Of a stretch of DNA of 64,000 bases, positions 1 through 7,569 are shown piece by piece. The stretch spans positions 52,281 through 116,280 of the forward strand of contig NZ_JALPRJ010000025.1 in NCBI RefSeq assembly GCF_030464885.1, written 5' to 3'. Positions within the stretch are counted from its first letter, which is position 1. Each line of letters begins with the position of its first letter. This DNA comes from Caballeronia sp. SEWSISQ10-4 2 (GTDB lineage: Bacteria > Pseudomonadota > Gammaproteobacteria > Burkholderiales > Burkholderiaceae). A program made the position numbers and the translations under genes. A model generated the notes under the pieces. The model was not told the DNA's origin and searched no databases. It saw only the letters and a list, made by a program, of their open reading frames with translations.

Positions 1-2
1 AA

Positions 3-650
3 AAATTCTGGAACCGCGAAGCAACGGTGGTGCTTTACGGCATCAGTACGGACGACTTTCCGCTGCAGCCTGTGTCCGAGTGGCGCCCTCATGAACCCTT
101 GCGCGTCGCAGCCATTGGTAACGATCGAGACCGTGATTGGCAGACCTTCATGGTTGCATTCGAAAACGACAAGCGCTTTAGCGCGAGGCTGGCGACCCAG
201 CGCAAAGTCGCGCGTCCTGACCGGGCGGATAACATTGTTGTCGCGCCGGTATCGGGGTTGGCCGAACAACGTGCGCTCTACGAGTGGGCCGATGTGATCG
301 TTGTGCCGCTTCATCCCAATCACCATGCATCGGGTATTACGGTGCTGCTGGAAGCCGTCATGGCTGGCAAGGCGGTGGTTGCAACGGGCATCGGCGGCCT
401 GTCGGACTATTTCTCCGATGACGCCGTCTCCTACGTACCGGTCCACGATGCACAGAGCCTGCGCGAGACTGTCGCCGCGTTGGGTGCGGATCCGGAAGGC
501 ACGAGCGAGCGGATTCGGCGCGCGCAGCGGGAGCTGGTATCGAAGGATCTGACAACGCGTGGCTTCGCCCTGCAGCATGTCATGCTGACTCATCAGATGC
601 TGCGCCACGCAGAGTCGGGTGAACAAGTCGAGCCACTTGCGCGCGCTTAG
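3..650 (+). CDS. Glycosyltransferase family 1/4, C-terminal part
   Basis: The reading frame is open to the left edge of the window, so this is only the C-terminal part of a longer protein. It contains the donor-sugar-binding half of a GT-B glycosyltransferase: a strand reading ADVIVVPLHP, then the acidic motif HHASGITVLLEAVMAGKAVV with its E in the usual nucleotide-sugar contact position, then ATGIGGLSDY. These features are typical of GT4 enzymes that build exopolysaccharide or lipopolysaccharide. The substrate cannot be told from this half. The GTG at 27 is probably internal, because coding-like sequence continues upstream of it. It is followed by about 300 bp without a gene. Confidence 0.75.
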   Translation, partial: KFWNREATVVLYGISTDDFPLQPVSEWRPHEPLRVAAIGNDRDRDWQTFMVAFENDKRFSARLATQRKVARPDRADNIVVAPVSGLAEQRALYEWADVIVVPLHPNHHASGITVLLEAVMAGKAVVATGIGGLSDYFSDDAVSYVPVHDAQSLRETVAALGADPEGTSERIRRAQRELVSKDLTTRGFALQHVMLTHQMLRHAESGEQVEPLARA

Positions 651-945
651 CGTGACAGCGGGGCGTGGATTATCGGAACAGGCGCGTCGCCGCTTCGTAG
701 GTTCAGCCGCACATACGCAACCTGTTGGGGCGGGATGATGTCGCGTGAGAAGCGGCCGAAGCGCGAGTCCATGAGTCGTCTGTGCGTAGTGGAACGCCCG
801 ATGGAAGGGTCGCACGACACACAGAAAAACCCAGCAAGCACGCCGTGCGAATCGCAATCCGAACCGGAAACACTCACCAAATATGTAGGATATATTTTAG
901 ATTCAATGTGGTGTTTTTTCTTCCGTCCCGACGCAGAGGTGATCC
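651..945. other. Intergenic region with AT-rich promoter-like stretch
   Basis: I see no convincing gene here. The last 70 bases (about 878-945) are much more AT-rich than their surroundings and contain the near-palindrome AATATGTAGGATATATT (about 880-897). That is a plausible -10 region and autoregulatory site for the XRE gene starting at 946. Confidence 0.35.
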
Positions 946-1425
946 ATGCAGCTCTACGAGATTTGCCGGTCGGTCGCGAAACGGCGGGCGGAACTCGACC
1001 TGACGCAGGCGCAGCTCGCAAAGCTTAGTGGGCTCTCCCGGTTCACAGTCAACCAGCTTGAAACCGGCAAAGTGAAGGATCTGGCGATCAACAAGCTCAT
1101 CCCGCGTCTCAGCGTTCTTGGGATCGAACTGACGGCAAAGCCGAGGCCCAACCAGAAGGGGCTGTTCAAGGCGTCAGTGAGCGCCAACGTGAGCTACATG
1201 GGCAAGCTGACGGAGACCCAGCTCGCTCGTGCGCTCACGACGGGCAAGATTCCACCAGGCTGCGAGTCACAGGTTTCCGTCATTCTTGACGAAGTACCTG
1301 TACCAGTCGTCGTCAAAGCTGTCAAAGAGGCGGCCAGATCATCTGGCATTGCGCCAAAGAAGATCTGGAAGAACCTCGCGACGTGGTCCAAAGACCTGCA
1401 TCTGTACCGGAGAGTGTGGGAATGA
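946..1425 (+). CDS. XRE-family HTH regulator (antitoxin-like partner of a broken AbiEii gene)
   Basis: A 159-residue protein with an N-terminal helix-turn-helix of the Cro/CI type: RRAELDLTQAQLAKLSGLSR followed by FTVNQLETGK, residues about 13-43. The C-terminal half (about 70-159) has no fold I recognise. Its TGA overlaps the ATG of the following nucleotidyltransferase remnant by four bases (ATGA), so the two were translationally coupled as toxin-antitoxin pairs often are. By position it would be the antitoxin or repressor. With the toxin gene broken it is now probably an orphan regulator. AT-rich sequence just upstream suggests autoregulation. Confidence 0.8.
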   Translation: MQLYEICRSVAKRRAELDLTQAQLAKLSGLSRFTVNQLETGKVKDLAINKLIPRLSVLGIELTAKPRPNQKGLFKASVSANVSYMGKLTETQLARALTTGKIPPGCESQVSVILDEVPVPVVVKAVKEAARSSGIAPKKIWKNLATWSKDLHLYRRVWE

Positions 1426-1893
1426 CGACGCCTGATCCATTACCGGCCGGGCCGTGGCAATGCTTGCTTGGCCGTGCGCTCACGCTCATCGACGAAATTG
1501 CGGAACACGGCCGGTCGGATCCATTCCGGACGTTCGGTGGCGGCACCGTACTTATGTTTTGATACGGCCATCGGCTCAGCAAGGACGTCGATATTTTCGT
1601 GCTCTATCCGCATGGGTTTCGTGAATCCGCGAATCAGCGATGTCGCCTCGGACATCACGAGCGAGTACGGGGAGCACGCGCAATTCGTGAAGCTGCTCCT
1701 GCCTGAAGGCGAGATCGACTTTGTCGTTTCCCCGAATCTGACGGACCCGGATAAATCACAGTCCGACAATGACGATGTGCTATGCGCATCTGTCTCCCGA
1801 GCACTTGGCAGAGACACTCGAATGCCGGGTGTCGTTCGCTTAAAACGCTTTTTGCGCGCAACTGATCCCTTTGCAATCAGCTCCCATTGCTGA
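1422..1893 (+). pseudogene. Broken AbiEii-type nucleotidyltransferase toxin gene
   Basis: The frame from ATG 1422 shows the start of an AbiEii/AbiGii-family nucleotidyltransferase, with the motif FRTFGGGTVLM, and then hits a stop at about 1560. The same frame resumes after the stop with HRLSKDVDIFV, the DxD metal-binding motif of the family. The similarity then jumps to another frame (about 1620-1760), which holds EGEIDFVVSPNLT, another family motif. So at least one nonsense change and one frameshift have destroyed the gene. The rest (to about 1893) is only weakly recognisable. It follows the XRE gene with a four-base overlap. Confidence 0.7.
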
Positions 1894-2113
1894 TCGGTGT
1901 CTCATCTTTTAATAGTCGGCGGTCCAGTGGTCGATTTTGCAAATTAAAGGGTGCCCCTGGCTGCACCATCGTATCGCGCACCACGAGCCAATCCTAATGC
2001 ATAGCGTGGAAGACGATGTCCAGAAATGACGAGCGCTGTCGCGATGCATTGTTCCATCATCTCGGCGAGGGTGAGGCCGGTGCAGACCGAATGCGGGAAT
2101 TCCCTCTTTGTAG
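1894..2113. other. Gene-free stretch between two toxin-antitoxin loci
   Basis: No open frame here resembles a protein. It separates the decayed XRE/AbiEii locus from the Phd/PIN locus and holds the upstream part of the latter's promoter region. Confidence 0.3.
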
Positions 2114-2137
2114 TAGACTAGTCAGATGACTAGTCTA
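2114..2137. promoter_or_regulatory. Palindromic operator of the Phd/PIN operon
   Basis: A perfect inverted repeat: two 11-base arms (TAGACTAGTCA and its complement) around a 2-base centre, ending 11 bases before the antitoxin GTG at 2149. Phd/YefM antitoxins with their toxins bind such palindromes to repress their own operon. The position and symmetry fit that role. Confidence 0.7.
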
Positions 2138-2148
2138 GAGAGTTATTC

Positions 2149-2406
2149 GTGAGAACTTGGCCGGTACAGGACGCCAAAGCGCGTTTCAGTGAATTCCTTG
2201 ATGCCTGTCTCTCGGACGGGCCACAGATGGTGACCAAGCGCGGCACCGAAGCGGCGGTGCTGGTGCCCGCCGCGGAATGGCGGCGGCTGCATGCGGCTGC
2301 CAAGCCGTCGCTCAAGGAATTGTTGCTCTCGGACGTCGCGCGCACGGAGTTCCTGGTTCCTGCACGCGGTGCCGCACGGCGTCGGCGCGTTGTACCGATT
2401 CGCTGA
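2149..2406 (+). CDS. Phd/YefM-family antitoxin
   Basis: An 85-residue protein starting with GTG. The N-terminus (TWPVQDAKARFSEFLD) has the typical Phd/YefM pattern in which a short DNA-binding region precedes a helix, followed by GPQMVTKRGTEAAVLVPAAEW. The basic C-terminal tail (ARRRRVVPIR) would wrap and neutralise the toxin. The stop codon lies nine bases before the likely toxin ATG at 2416, so the pair is one operon. The operator palindrome at 2114-2137 is directly upstream. Start choice: no better ATG exists, and the GTG sits at the expected N-terminus of the family. Confidence 0.88.
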   Translation: MRTWPVQDAKARFSEFLDACLSDGPQMVTKRGTEAAVLVPAAEWRRLHAAAKPSLKELLLSDVARTEFLVPARGAARRRRVVPIR

Positions 2407-2415
2407 GTGGGCCGC

Positions 2416-2829
2416 ATGTACTTGCTGGACACCAATGTCATTTCCGAACTGCGCCGGCCTCGTCCGCACGACGCGGTAGTCGCCTGGCTGCAGTCGACGT
2501 CCGATAGCGATCTGCATTTGTCGGCCGTGACCCTGGGCGAGATCCAGGCCGGTATCGAACTCACGCGCGATCAGGACGCCGCCAAGGCGGACGAAATCGA
2601 GCAGTGGGTCGATCTGGTCTCAGTCTCTTACAATGTGCTGCCCATGGATGCTGAGACTTTTCGGCTCTGGGCGCGCCTCATGCATCGGCGCTCTGACACG
2701 CTGTATGAGGATGCGATGATCGCGGCGACCGCAAAGCAGCACCACCTCACCGTGGTGACACGCAATATCGTCGATTTCGCACACTTCGAGGTTGACGTGC
2801 TCAATCCGTTCGAATCGAAACAAGGGTGA
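2416..2829 (+). CDS. PIN-domain ribonuclease toxin (VapC/FitB-like)
   Basis: A 137-residue PIN domain. Acidic catalytic residues are visible: the first Asp in MYLLDTNVISELRR, a Glu in AVTLGEIQAG, an Asp in LYEDAMIAATA, and the closing motif VTRNIVDF. This is the set expected for Mg-dependent RNA cleavage. The opening motif and the pairing with a Phd-type antitoxin resemble FitB/VapC proteins. ATG 2416 gives the classic PIN start, although a GTG at 2407 directly abuts the antitoxin stop. The protein looks complete and probably functional, unlike the neighbouring AbiEii remnant. Confidence 0.9.
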   Translation: MYLLDTNVISELRRPRPHDAVVAWLQSTSDSDLHLSAVTLGEIQAGIELTRDQDAAKADEIEQWVDLVSVSYNVLPMDAETFRLWARLMHRRSDTLYEDAMIAATAKQHHLTVVTRNIVDFAHFEVDVLNPFESKQG

Positions 2830-2913
2830 AAGAATTCCGATGTGGCTCGCGAACCGTCGAAATCCCCTGCGATCAGGCTTTGGAATAGTGACGGCACGGC
2901 AAAAGCCGCAGTA

Positions 2914-3282
2914 GCTTCTTCTCGGCGAGTCCGATCTGGGTCATGTGCATGCCGGCGCGAGCGGCCGTTTTTATCCGGAGAACGGCGATGCGCCGGTAGA
3001 GCTCTGAGCGTGGCGAGCGTCGGCACGGCGTCAGTGCGCGTGCTCGACGTCCAGGATCTTGCCTCAGTCAACGGCGGCGGCATGGCGGTGCGCAAGGATC
3101 GCGACGGCAAGCTCGTGCCAGAGTCAGCCATCTATCGCGCGACGCTCGTGCCGAGCGGGCCGTGCGCGCCGATCACGAAACGGCTGAGGGGAACGGTAAC
3201 AATCGATGCGGATCGCAGCGGATTTCTGGGCAGGATTTATCGGCGCGCAGCGGCGTTGGTGATCCGCGAGAGCGAGTTGTAA
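2914..3282 (+). pseudogene. Remnant of an HlyD-type / M50-associated secretion protein
   Basis: Only a C-terminal piece of a larger protein remains. One frame (about 2915-3008) reads GHVHAGASGRFYPENGDAPV and stops. Similarity continues in another frame as VASVGTASVRVLDVQ, KLVPESAIYRATLV and LRGTVTID, up to the natural end ESEL at 3282. This arrangement recalls the C-terminus of large membrane-fusion (HlyD-like) or site-2-protease-family proteins of Burkholderia efflux loci, but the family assignment is from memory of the pattern. No upstream portion is present, so the gene is truncated and frameshifted. Confidence 0.5.
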
Positions 3283-3447
3283 CGGTCACGGCGAGGATAT
3301 GAAAACCGAGCGCCAGTCATTCCCGTGGTTCCGCCCCGCGGCGCAGGGTAACGTCGTGAGGCTCGTTGCTGCAAAAGCATCAACAGCCGTCGCGCCGAGA
3401 TTGACTCGCGCTGATGGGAGATGCCTACACAGAACTGAAAATGGAAA

Positions 3448-3473
3448 AGGGCTTAGCGCGAACGCTAAGCCCT
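3448..3473 (-). terminator. Terminator-like hairpin beside the truncated tRNA-Lys copy
   Basis: A perfect 11-bp stem (AGGGCTTAGCG and its complement) with a CGAA loop, followed by a U-run when read on the minus strand. It occupies the same position relative to the partial tRNA-Lys as the hairpin at 5983-6006 does to the complete tRNA. It may be the original tRNA terminator. Confidence 0.7.
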
Positions 3474-3477
3474 TTAT

Positions 3478-3532
3478 GTCTTTGGTAGGCCGTACGGGAT
3501 TTGAACCTGTGACCAACGGATTAAAAGTCCGC
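3478..3532 (-). repeat. Partial duplicate of the tRNA-Lys 3' half (att-like repeat)
   Basis: These 55 bases match 6011-6065 with one difference (a T for C at about 3511). They contain the 3' 50 bases of tRNA-Lys on the minus strand: CCA end, acceptor 3' strand, T arm, variable loop and anticodon arm up to the anticodon stem. The 5' half is missing, so this is not a functional tRNA. A 3' tRNA fragment repeated at the far side of a foreign segment is the usual footprint of an element integrated at a tRNA gene. Confidence 0.85.
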
Positions 3533-3960
3533 ATAAAACATAAATGAAAACAAAGCTACACCAATGTTTTATGCACCGCAATTGACTGTGAAGTGGGGAC
3601 GTGTATGCCCCGCTCAATAAGGCGTGGTTGCGGATTGCGGAGCGCGTATGAGGTCGAAGATTTAAAAAAGCCTGCGCGCGACTTCCTTCCGTATTTCTTC
3701 GTTCTGGTGCATTTCTGTGGCTCCGTCAATGGCTTCCTGGAACCATTTCGACGCTGGCCGAAGTCGGGAATCCGACTGCTCGACTGCGCGAGTCGTCTTT
3801 TCCATAGCGGGTAGGGTTGATCCGACGAGGTAGCGGCGCGCCCTTTGCTCCTTTTGTCGAGGGGCGCGACGGCGATGAGACGACAAAAAGATATATTTTT
3901 TTGTTGAACATCTGCACAAAAAACGCGAGAATCAACAAAGAATGTTGTTTTTCGGGAGAA
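3533..3960. other. Left part of the tRNA-Lys island, low-GC leader
   Basis: This stretch lies between the partial tRNA copy and the ATPase gene. It holds one possible 47-codon minus-strand frame (3662-3805) and an AT-rich segment at about 3885-3955 that looks like the promoter region of the ATPase-RloB operon. I see no integrase gene here or elsewhere in the island. Confidence 0.4.
3662..3805 (-). CDS. Possible small protein, unknown
   Basis: A 47-codon frame whose product is hydrophilic and helix-prone, with the segment EQSDSRLRPASKWFQEAID. I do not recognise a family and the ribosome-binding site is weak. It is divergent from the ATPase gene and could be a small regulator or simply chance. 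Confidence 0.25.
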   Translation of the reverse strand: MEKTTRAVEQSDSRLRPASKWFQEAIDGATEMHQNEEIRKEVARRLF

Positions 3961-5268
3961 ATGGTGCTTATCCAATTTAGCGTCGAGAACTTCGGTTCGA
4001 TTCGGGAGCGTCAGACGCTTAGCATGACCGCATCGCGGTATTTCAGAGATTTAGAGGAGACAAACACCTTCGATGCCGGTTTGGGGGATGATTTTCCTCG
4101 ATTGTTACGCACCGCTGTCATATACGGTCCGAACGCCGCTGGCAAAACGACGGTGATTCAAGCAATGAACTTCGTCGAAACTTTCGTGATGGACTCGGCG
4201 AAGGACGCGCAAGCTAACGATGAAGTGAGTGTGGAGCCGTTCAGGTTGGCTGCGTCCACGCGTGATATGCCAAGCGAGTTTGAGATCGCCGTAATTGAGG
4301 ACGGCGTACGCTATCAATTTGGGTTTGCTGCTACTAAGGAGAGGGTCGTAGAGGAATGGCTGTTTGCGTATCCAAACGGTCATATGCAGAAGTGGTATCA
4401 CCGTGTGTTTGACAGTTCAACCGGTGCTTATGCCTACAAATTCAGTCCTTCATTTATTGGCGGCCGCAAGCGAGCGGATTGGAAAGCACAGACCCGCGAT
4501 AACGCTCTCTTTCTGTCGACCGCAATATTGCTGAACAACGAGCAGTTGAAGCCGGTGTTCAATTGGTTTCAAAAACGGGTTGCAACGCTGGGAAGAGCGG
4601 AGCTGTTCGCTACGTCAGGCTATACAAGTCGTATGTGCGTCCAGGATCCTGAGAAGCGAAAGCGAGTTGTATCGTTTTTGAATCTGGCCGATTTGGGCGT
4701 TGAAGACCTAACTGTGTCTCCGCGCAGCTTCACTCCCGATACCCTGCCTATGGACTTGCCGGCGTCGGTACGCGAAGACATTGTGAAAAACATGAAAGAT
4801 CGTACCTTTCACGACGTCACATACCTGCATAGGGAACCGGAGTCAGGTGAACTCGTTGGGCTGGCCCAAGAGTTGGAATCGGACGGTACGCGCGGGCTAT
4901 ATGCATTTGCGGGGCCGTGGATAGACGTGCTCGATAACAGTAGGGTCTTGTTCGTAGACGAACTCGACACCAGTCTGCATCCGCTGATAGTCCATCAGTT
5001 GGTACGGTCTCTTAATCGTGTTGGCACGAAGGCGCAGCTCATTTTTACGACTCACGATACAAGCATCTTGAGCCAGCGCATTTTGCGACGTGACCAAATC
5101 TGGTTTGTAGATAAGGGGCCCTCAAAAGCGACCAAGTTGTATTCCTTGGGCGATTTCAGCGTCAGGGAGCAGGAAGCGGTCGAAAAAGGCTACCTCACTG
5201 GCCGATATGGCGCGATCCCATTTTTGAAGGATCTGGAACTCCATGGGCAGCGACAATCTGTTCCATAA
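3961..5268 (+). CDS. AAA-family ATPase (AAA_15/AAA_21; AbiLi-like defence ATPase)
   Basis: A 435-residue ABC/SMC-like ATPase. It begins IQFSVENFGSIRERQTLSM, the classic start of this group. Walker A is GPNAAGKTT (residues about 56-64), Walker B is VLFVDELDTSLHP (about 328-340), and the switch histidine is in IFTTHDTSIL (about 359-368). Such ATPases paired with an RloB-domain protein form the AbiL-type abortive-infection module. ATG 3961 is chosen because GGGAGA lies just upstream and the family motif starts there; the open frame runs further upstream without resemblance. The downstream RloB gene overlaps it by 26 bases, suggesting translational coupling. Its GC content is visibly lower than the flanking core genes, a sign of transfer. 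Confidence 0.85.
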   Translation: MVLIQFSVENFGSIRERQTLSMTASRYFRDLEETNTFDAGLGDDFPRLLRTAVIYGPNAAGKTTVIQAMNFVETFVMDSAKDAQANDEVSVEPFRLAASTRDMPSEFEIAVIEDGVRYQFGFAATKERVVEEWLFAYPNGHMQKWYHRVFDSSTGAYAYKFSPSFIGGRKRADWKAQTRDNALFLSTAILLNNEQLKPVFNWFQKRVATLGRAELFATSGYTSRMCVQDPEKRKRVVSFLNLADLGVEDLTVSPRSFTPDTLPMDLPASVREDIVKNMKDRTFHDVTYLHREPESGELVGLAQELESDGTRGLYAFAGPWIDVLDNSRVLFVDELDTSLHPLIVHQLVRSLNRVGTKAQLIFTTHDTSILSQRILRRDQIWFVDKGPSKATKLYSLGDFSVREQEAVEKGYLTGRYGAIPFLKDLELHGQRQSVP

Positions 5269-5913
5269 GCGGAAGGCTCAGCGTGCATCTTCCCTCGCTC
5301 GGCAGAAGCGCGAAAAACCTCAGAAGCCGCGTTACCTAATCGTTTGTGAAGGTGAAGCTACTGAGCCGAATTACTTCAACGGTCTTCGCAACATTGAGCG
5401 GTTGCCGACGGCTCACGTCAAGGTTTGTGGGGGGAGTGTGGCTCCGATCCTATGTCGGTCGTTCAGTACGCGCTCCAACTGTTCGAGGAGGAGCAATTTG
5501 ACCGCTTTGACAAGGTGTTTTGTGTCATTGACCGGGATGGGCACACAAAATTTAAACCTGCTGTCGCTCTCGTGGAGGATTTGCAAAAAAAGGGCACGCC
5601 GATCGAGCTGGTGGTTTCGTGGCCGTGCTTTGAATATTGGGTCTTGCTTCATCATAAGTACAGTCGCAGTCCATACTACCCGACGCGTGGCAGATCGAGT
5701 TGTGATGCGGTAGGTTCCGAGATACGACGGAACCACGACCGCAAGTACAGCAAAGGCGCGGAGGACTTGTATGCGATGTTGCGAAGTAAGCAGGAAGGGG
5801 CATTAGAGCACGCAGCTACTGCATTGGCCGATGCTGAAGCGACGGGCGAGAGGAATCCCAGTACGCAGGTCCACCTGCTAGTGACGGCGCTTCTTGCTTT
5901 GAAGCTGCCTTAA
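5243..5913 (+). pseudogene. RloB-domain protein (AbiLii-like), frameshifted at a G-run
   Basis: The first frame (from ATG 5243) carries the start of an RloB domain, PRYLIVCEGEATEPNYF. The second frame (to 5913) carries its continuation: GSDPMSVVQYA, CVIDRDGH with its acidic residues, and SWPCFEYWVLLHH. The frames join at a run of six G (5429-5434). One additional G would give a continuous protein of 223 residues reading CGGECGSDP across the junction. RloB domains are TOPRIM-like and are thought to be the nuclease or effector half of ATPase/RloB defence pairs. The break may be a real mutation, slippage-based phase variation, a programmed -1 shift, or a sequencing error. Everything outside the junction is intact. 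Confidence 0.75.
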
Positions 5914-5977
5914 AGGCGATGGGTGGGACAGATCTGGCGGCTTGAAACACCCAACAATTTTAAGAATTGCGGAGCAA

Positions 5978-6006
5978 GAAAAAGGGCTCAGCTTTCGCTG
6001 AGCCCT
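5978..6006 (-). terminator. Rho-independent terminator of tRNA-Lys
   Basis: A 10-bp GC-rich stem (AGGGCTCAGC and its complement, TTTC loop, 5983-6006) followed by five U in the minus-strand transcript, directly downstream of the tRNA 3' end. Confidence 0.8.
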
Positions 6007-6010
6007 TCTT

Positions 6011-6065
6011 GTCTTTGGTAGGCCGTACGGGATTCGAACCTGTGACCAACGGATTAAAAGTCCGC
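6011..6065 (-). repeat. Second copy of the 55-bp tRNA-Lys repeat (right boundary of island)
   Basis: This is the partner of 3478-3532. Here the repeat is part of the complete tRNA-Lys gene. The two copies are in direct orientation and bound about 2.5 kb containing the ATPase/RloB pair. Confidence 0.85.
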
Positions 6066-6091
6066 TGCTCTACCAGCTGAGCTAACGACCC
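6016..6091 (-). tRNA. tRNA-Lys (anticodon TTT)
   Basis: A 76-base tRNA on the minus strand with encoded CCA. On the reverse complement the acceptor arm GGGTCGT pairs with ACGGCCT, the D arm contains AGCTCAGCTGGTAGAGC, the anticodon loop is ACTTTTAAT with TTT, and the T loop is GGTTCGAATCC. It follows the cpoB gene downstream of the Tol-Pal operon, a conserved position in Burkholderia. Confidence 0.97.
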
Positions 6092-6180
6092 AAAGAGCCG
6101 AAATTATAGTCATATCGACCGTAAGTTGTCAACGCAGCGTAAAAGCGCACCGCATCACGAACCAACGGGATGATCCAAAG

Positions 6181-6215
6181 AAAAAGCCCGCAGCAACCAC
6201 GCTACGGGCTTTTTC
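6181..6215 (-). terminator. Terminator after the Tol-Pal operon
   Basis: An AAAAAGCCCG / CGGGCTTTTT inverted repeat with an inner AGC/GCT pairing. U-runs occur on both strands, so it could stop both the pal-cpoB transcript and any readthrough towards it. Confidence 0.8.
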
Positions 6216-6242
6216 AACGAGAGGCGCGAAGACCAGCTTCGC

Positions 6243-7004
6243 TTACTTCACCTGCGACATTTTGCTTTCAGCCGACTGCGCGGCTTCCGTTCCGCCGTAC
6301 TGCGAGATAACCTGATCCAGCGTCTTTTTCGCAGCGGCTTTTTGACCTTGCTCGATCTGATTGTTCGCGATTGCGAGCAGCGCATCGGGCGCCCGCGGAT
6401 GCGTCGGGAAATTCTTCACCAGATTTTGCCAGGTTGCCGTCGAACTCTTGTAATCGCGCAGAGCATACTGCGCGTTGCCAAGCCAATATTGCGCGGTCGG
6501 CTGGTACGGGCTCTGCGGATACTTCGTCACGAACGCCTTGAACGACACAGCGGCATTCTTGAAATCGCCGCTTCGGAACTGAGTCGATGCCGCGTTGAAC
6601 GCTTCAGTCTCGCCAGGCTGCACCGTACCTTGCATGCCATCCACCGTCTGCTGCTGCGGCTCGAACTTTTTCAGCCGGCCGTCGAGGTCGGTGTAATAGT
6701 CCTTCTGCTGCTTCTGCAACGTGGTCAACTGGTTGGCCATGTCCTCGTTCTGTCCCCGAAGCGTGGCGACTTGCTGATTCAACTGGTCGAGACGATTCGA
6801 TTGATCGAGGATCGTGCGCTGAGCGGCGGACAACTGGCTAGCCAGGCTGTCCGTTTTCGTGCGCAAATCGAGCACCGCTTTACGCGCTTCATTGTCATCA
6901 AACAATGCCGCATGCGCCGTTCCGCCAACCACGGCCGAACCTAGCAAACAAGCAACTGCGACCGCGCGCAGCGAGGGGAAGCGATACCACATACGGCGAC
7001 TCAC
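6243..7004 (-). CDS. cpoB: Cell division coordinator CpoB (YbgF), Tol-Pal associated
   Basis: A 253-residue periplasmic protein. It has an N-terminal signal peptide (hydrophobic stretch to about residue 32, cleavage after AHA), a coiled-coil trimerisation segment (residues about 40-110, NRLDQLNQQVATLRGQ), and a C-terminal TPR domain (about 130-253, with FKAFVTKYPQSPYQPTAQYW). CpoB links peptidoglycan synthesis by PBP1B to Tol-driven outer-membrane constriction at division. It is the last gene of the tol-pal operon, 15 bases after pal. The start is GTG 7004; ATG 6992 is an alternative four codons in. Confidence 0.93.
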   Translation of the reverse strand: MSRRMWYRFPSLRAVAVACLLGSAVVGGTAHAALFDDNEARKAVLDLRTKTDSLASQLSAAQRTILDQSNRLDQLNQQVATLRGQNEDMANQLTTLQKQQKDYYTDLDGRLKKFEPQQQTVDGMQGTVQPGETEAFNAASTQFRSGDFKNAAVSFKAFVTKYPQSPYQPTAQYWLGNAQYALRDYKSSTATWQNLVKNFPTHPRAPDALLAIANNQIEQGQKAAAKKTLDQVISQYGGTEAAQSAESKMSQVK

Positions 7005-7019
7005 CCGTGACTGGTTACA

Positions 7020-7526
7020 TTACTGTTGATAAGCGAGGTCAGCGCGGCGATTCTGCGCCCACGACGACTCGTCATGACCGGTAGCTTGCGGCTTTTCTTT
7101 GCCCAGGCTCACGGCTTCCATCTGCGTGTCGGCCACACCCAGCAACGACATTGCGCGACGCACCGCTTCAGCACGCTTCTGGCCCAACGCCAGGTTGTAC
7201 TCGCTCGTGCCGCGCTCGTCGGTGTTGCCCTGGATCAGGACGTGACGCTCCGGATGGCTCTTCAGATACTGCGCGTGTTGTTGCAGCAGCGGCTGGTAGT
7301 CGTCACGAACTGCGTAGCTGTCGAAGTCGAAGTAAATGCTGCGCTTCGCCAGCGGGCTGTTCGGATCGTTCAGCGGGTCGACATTGACCTGTTGAACTGC
7401 GTTCGCGTCGGGTTGCGTGCCGATCGCGCCTTTGTTTGCGCCTTCATCCAGCTTAACGCCTGAATGACATGCCGCCAATGCACCGACCATCGCCACTGCA
7501 AAGCCGATACGAATTTTAGACATCAT
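7020..7526 (-). CDS. pal: Peptidoglycan-associated lipoprotein Pal
   Basis: A 168-residue lipoprotein. The lipobox LAAC (Cys about residue 19) gives an outer-membrane anchor, and the OmpA-like peptidoglycan-binding domain (about 60-165) includes YFDFDSYAV, GNTDERGTSEYN and LGQKRAEAV. It anchors the outer membrane to peptidoglycan and is the partner of TolB. A strong AAGGAG lies seven bases before ATG 7526. It sits between tolB and cpoB. Confidence 0.96.
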   Translation of the reverse strand: MMSKIRIGFAVAMVGALAACHSGVKLDEGANKGAIGTQPDANAVQQVNVDPLNDPNSPLAKRSIYFDFDSYAVRDDYQPLLQQHAQYLKSHPERHVLIQGNTDERGTSEYNLALGQKRAEAVRRAMSLLGVADTQMEAVSLGKEKPQATGHDESSWAQNRRADLAYQQ

Positions 7527-7569
7527 GGTTACTCTCCTTGTGTGTTGCTGCTTAAGTTATTGCGTGAGG

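Noticed and set aside
3483..3532. A second tRNA-Lys gene
   Set aside because: Only the 3' half is present; there is no 5' acceptor strand or D arm, so it cannot fold as a tRNA.
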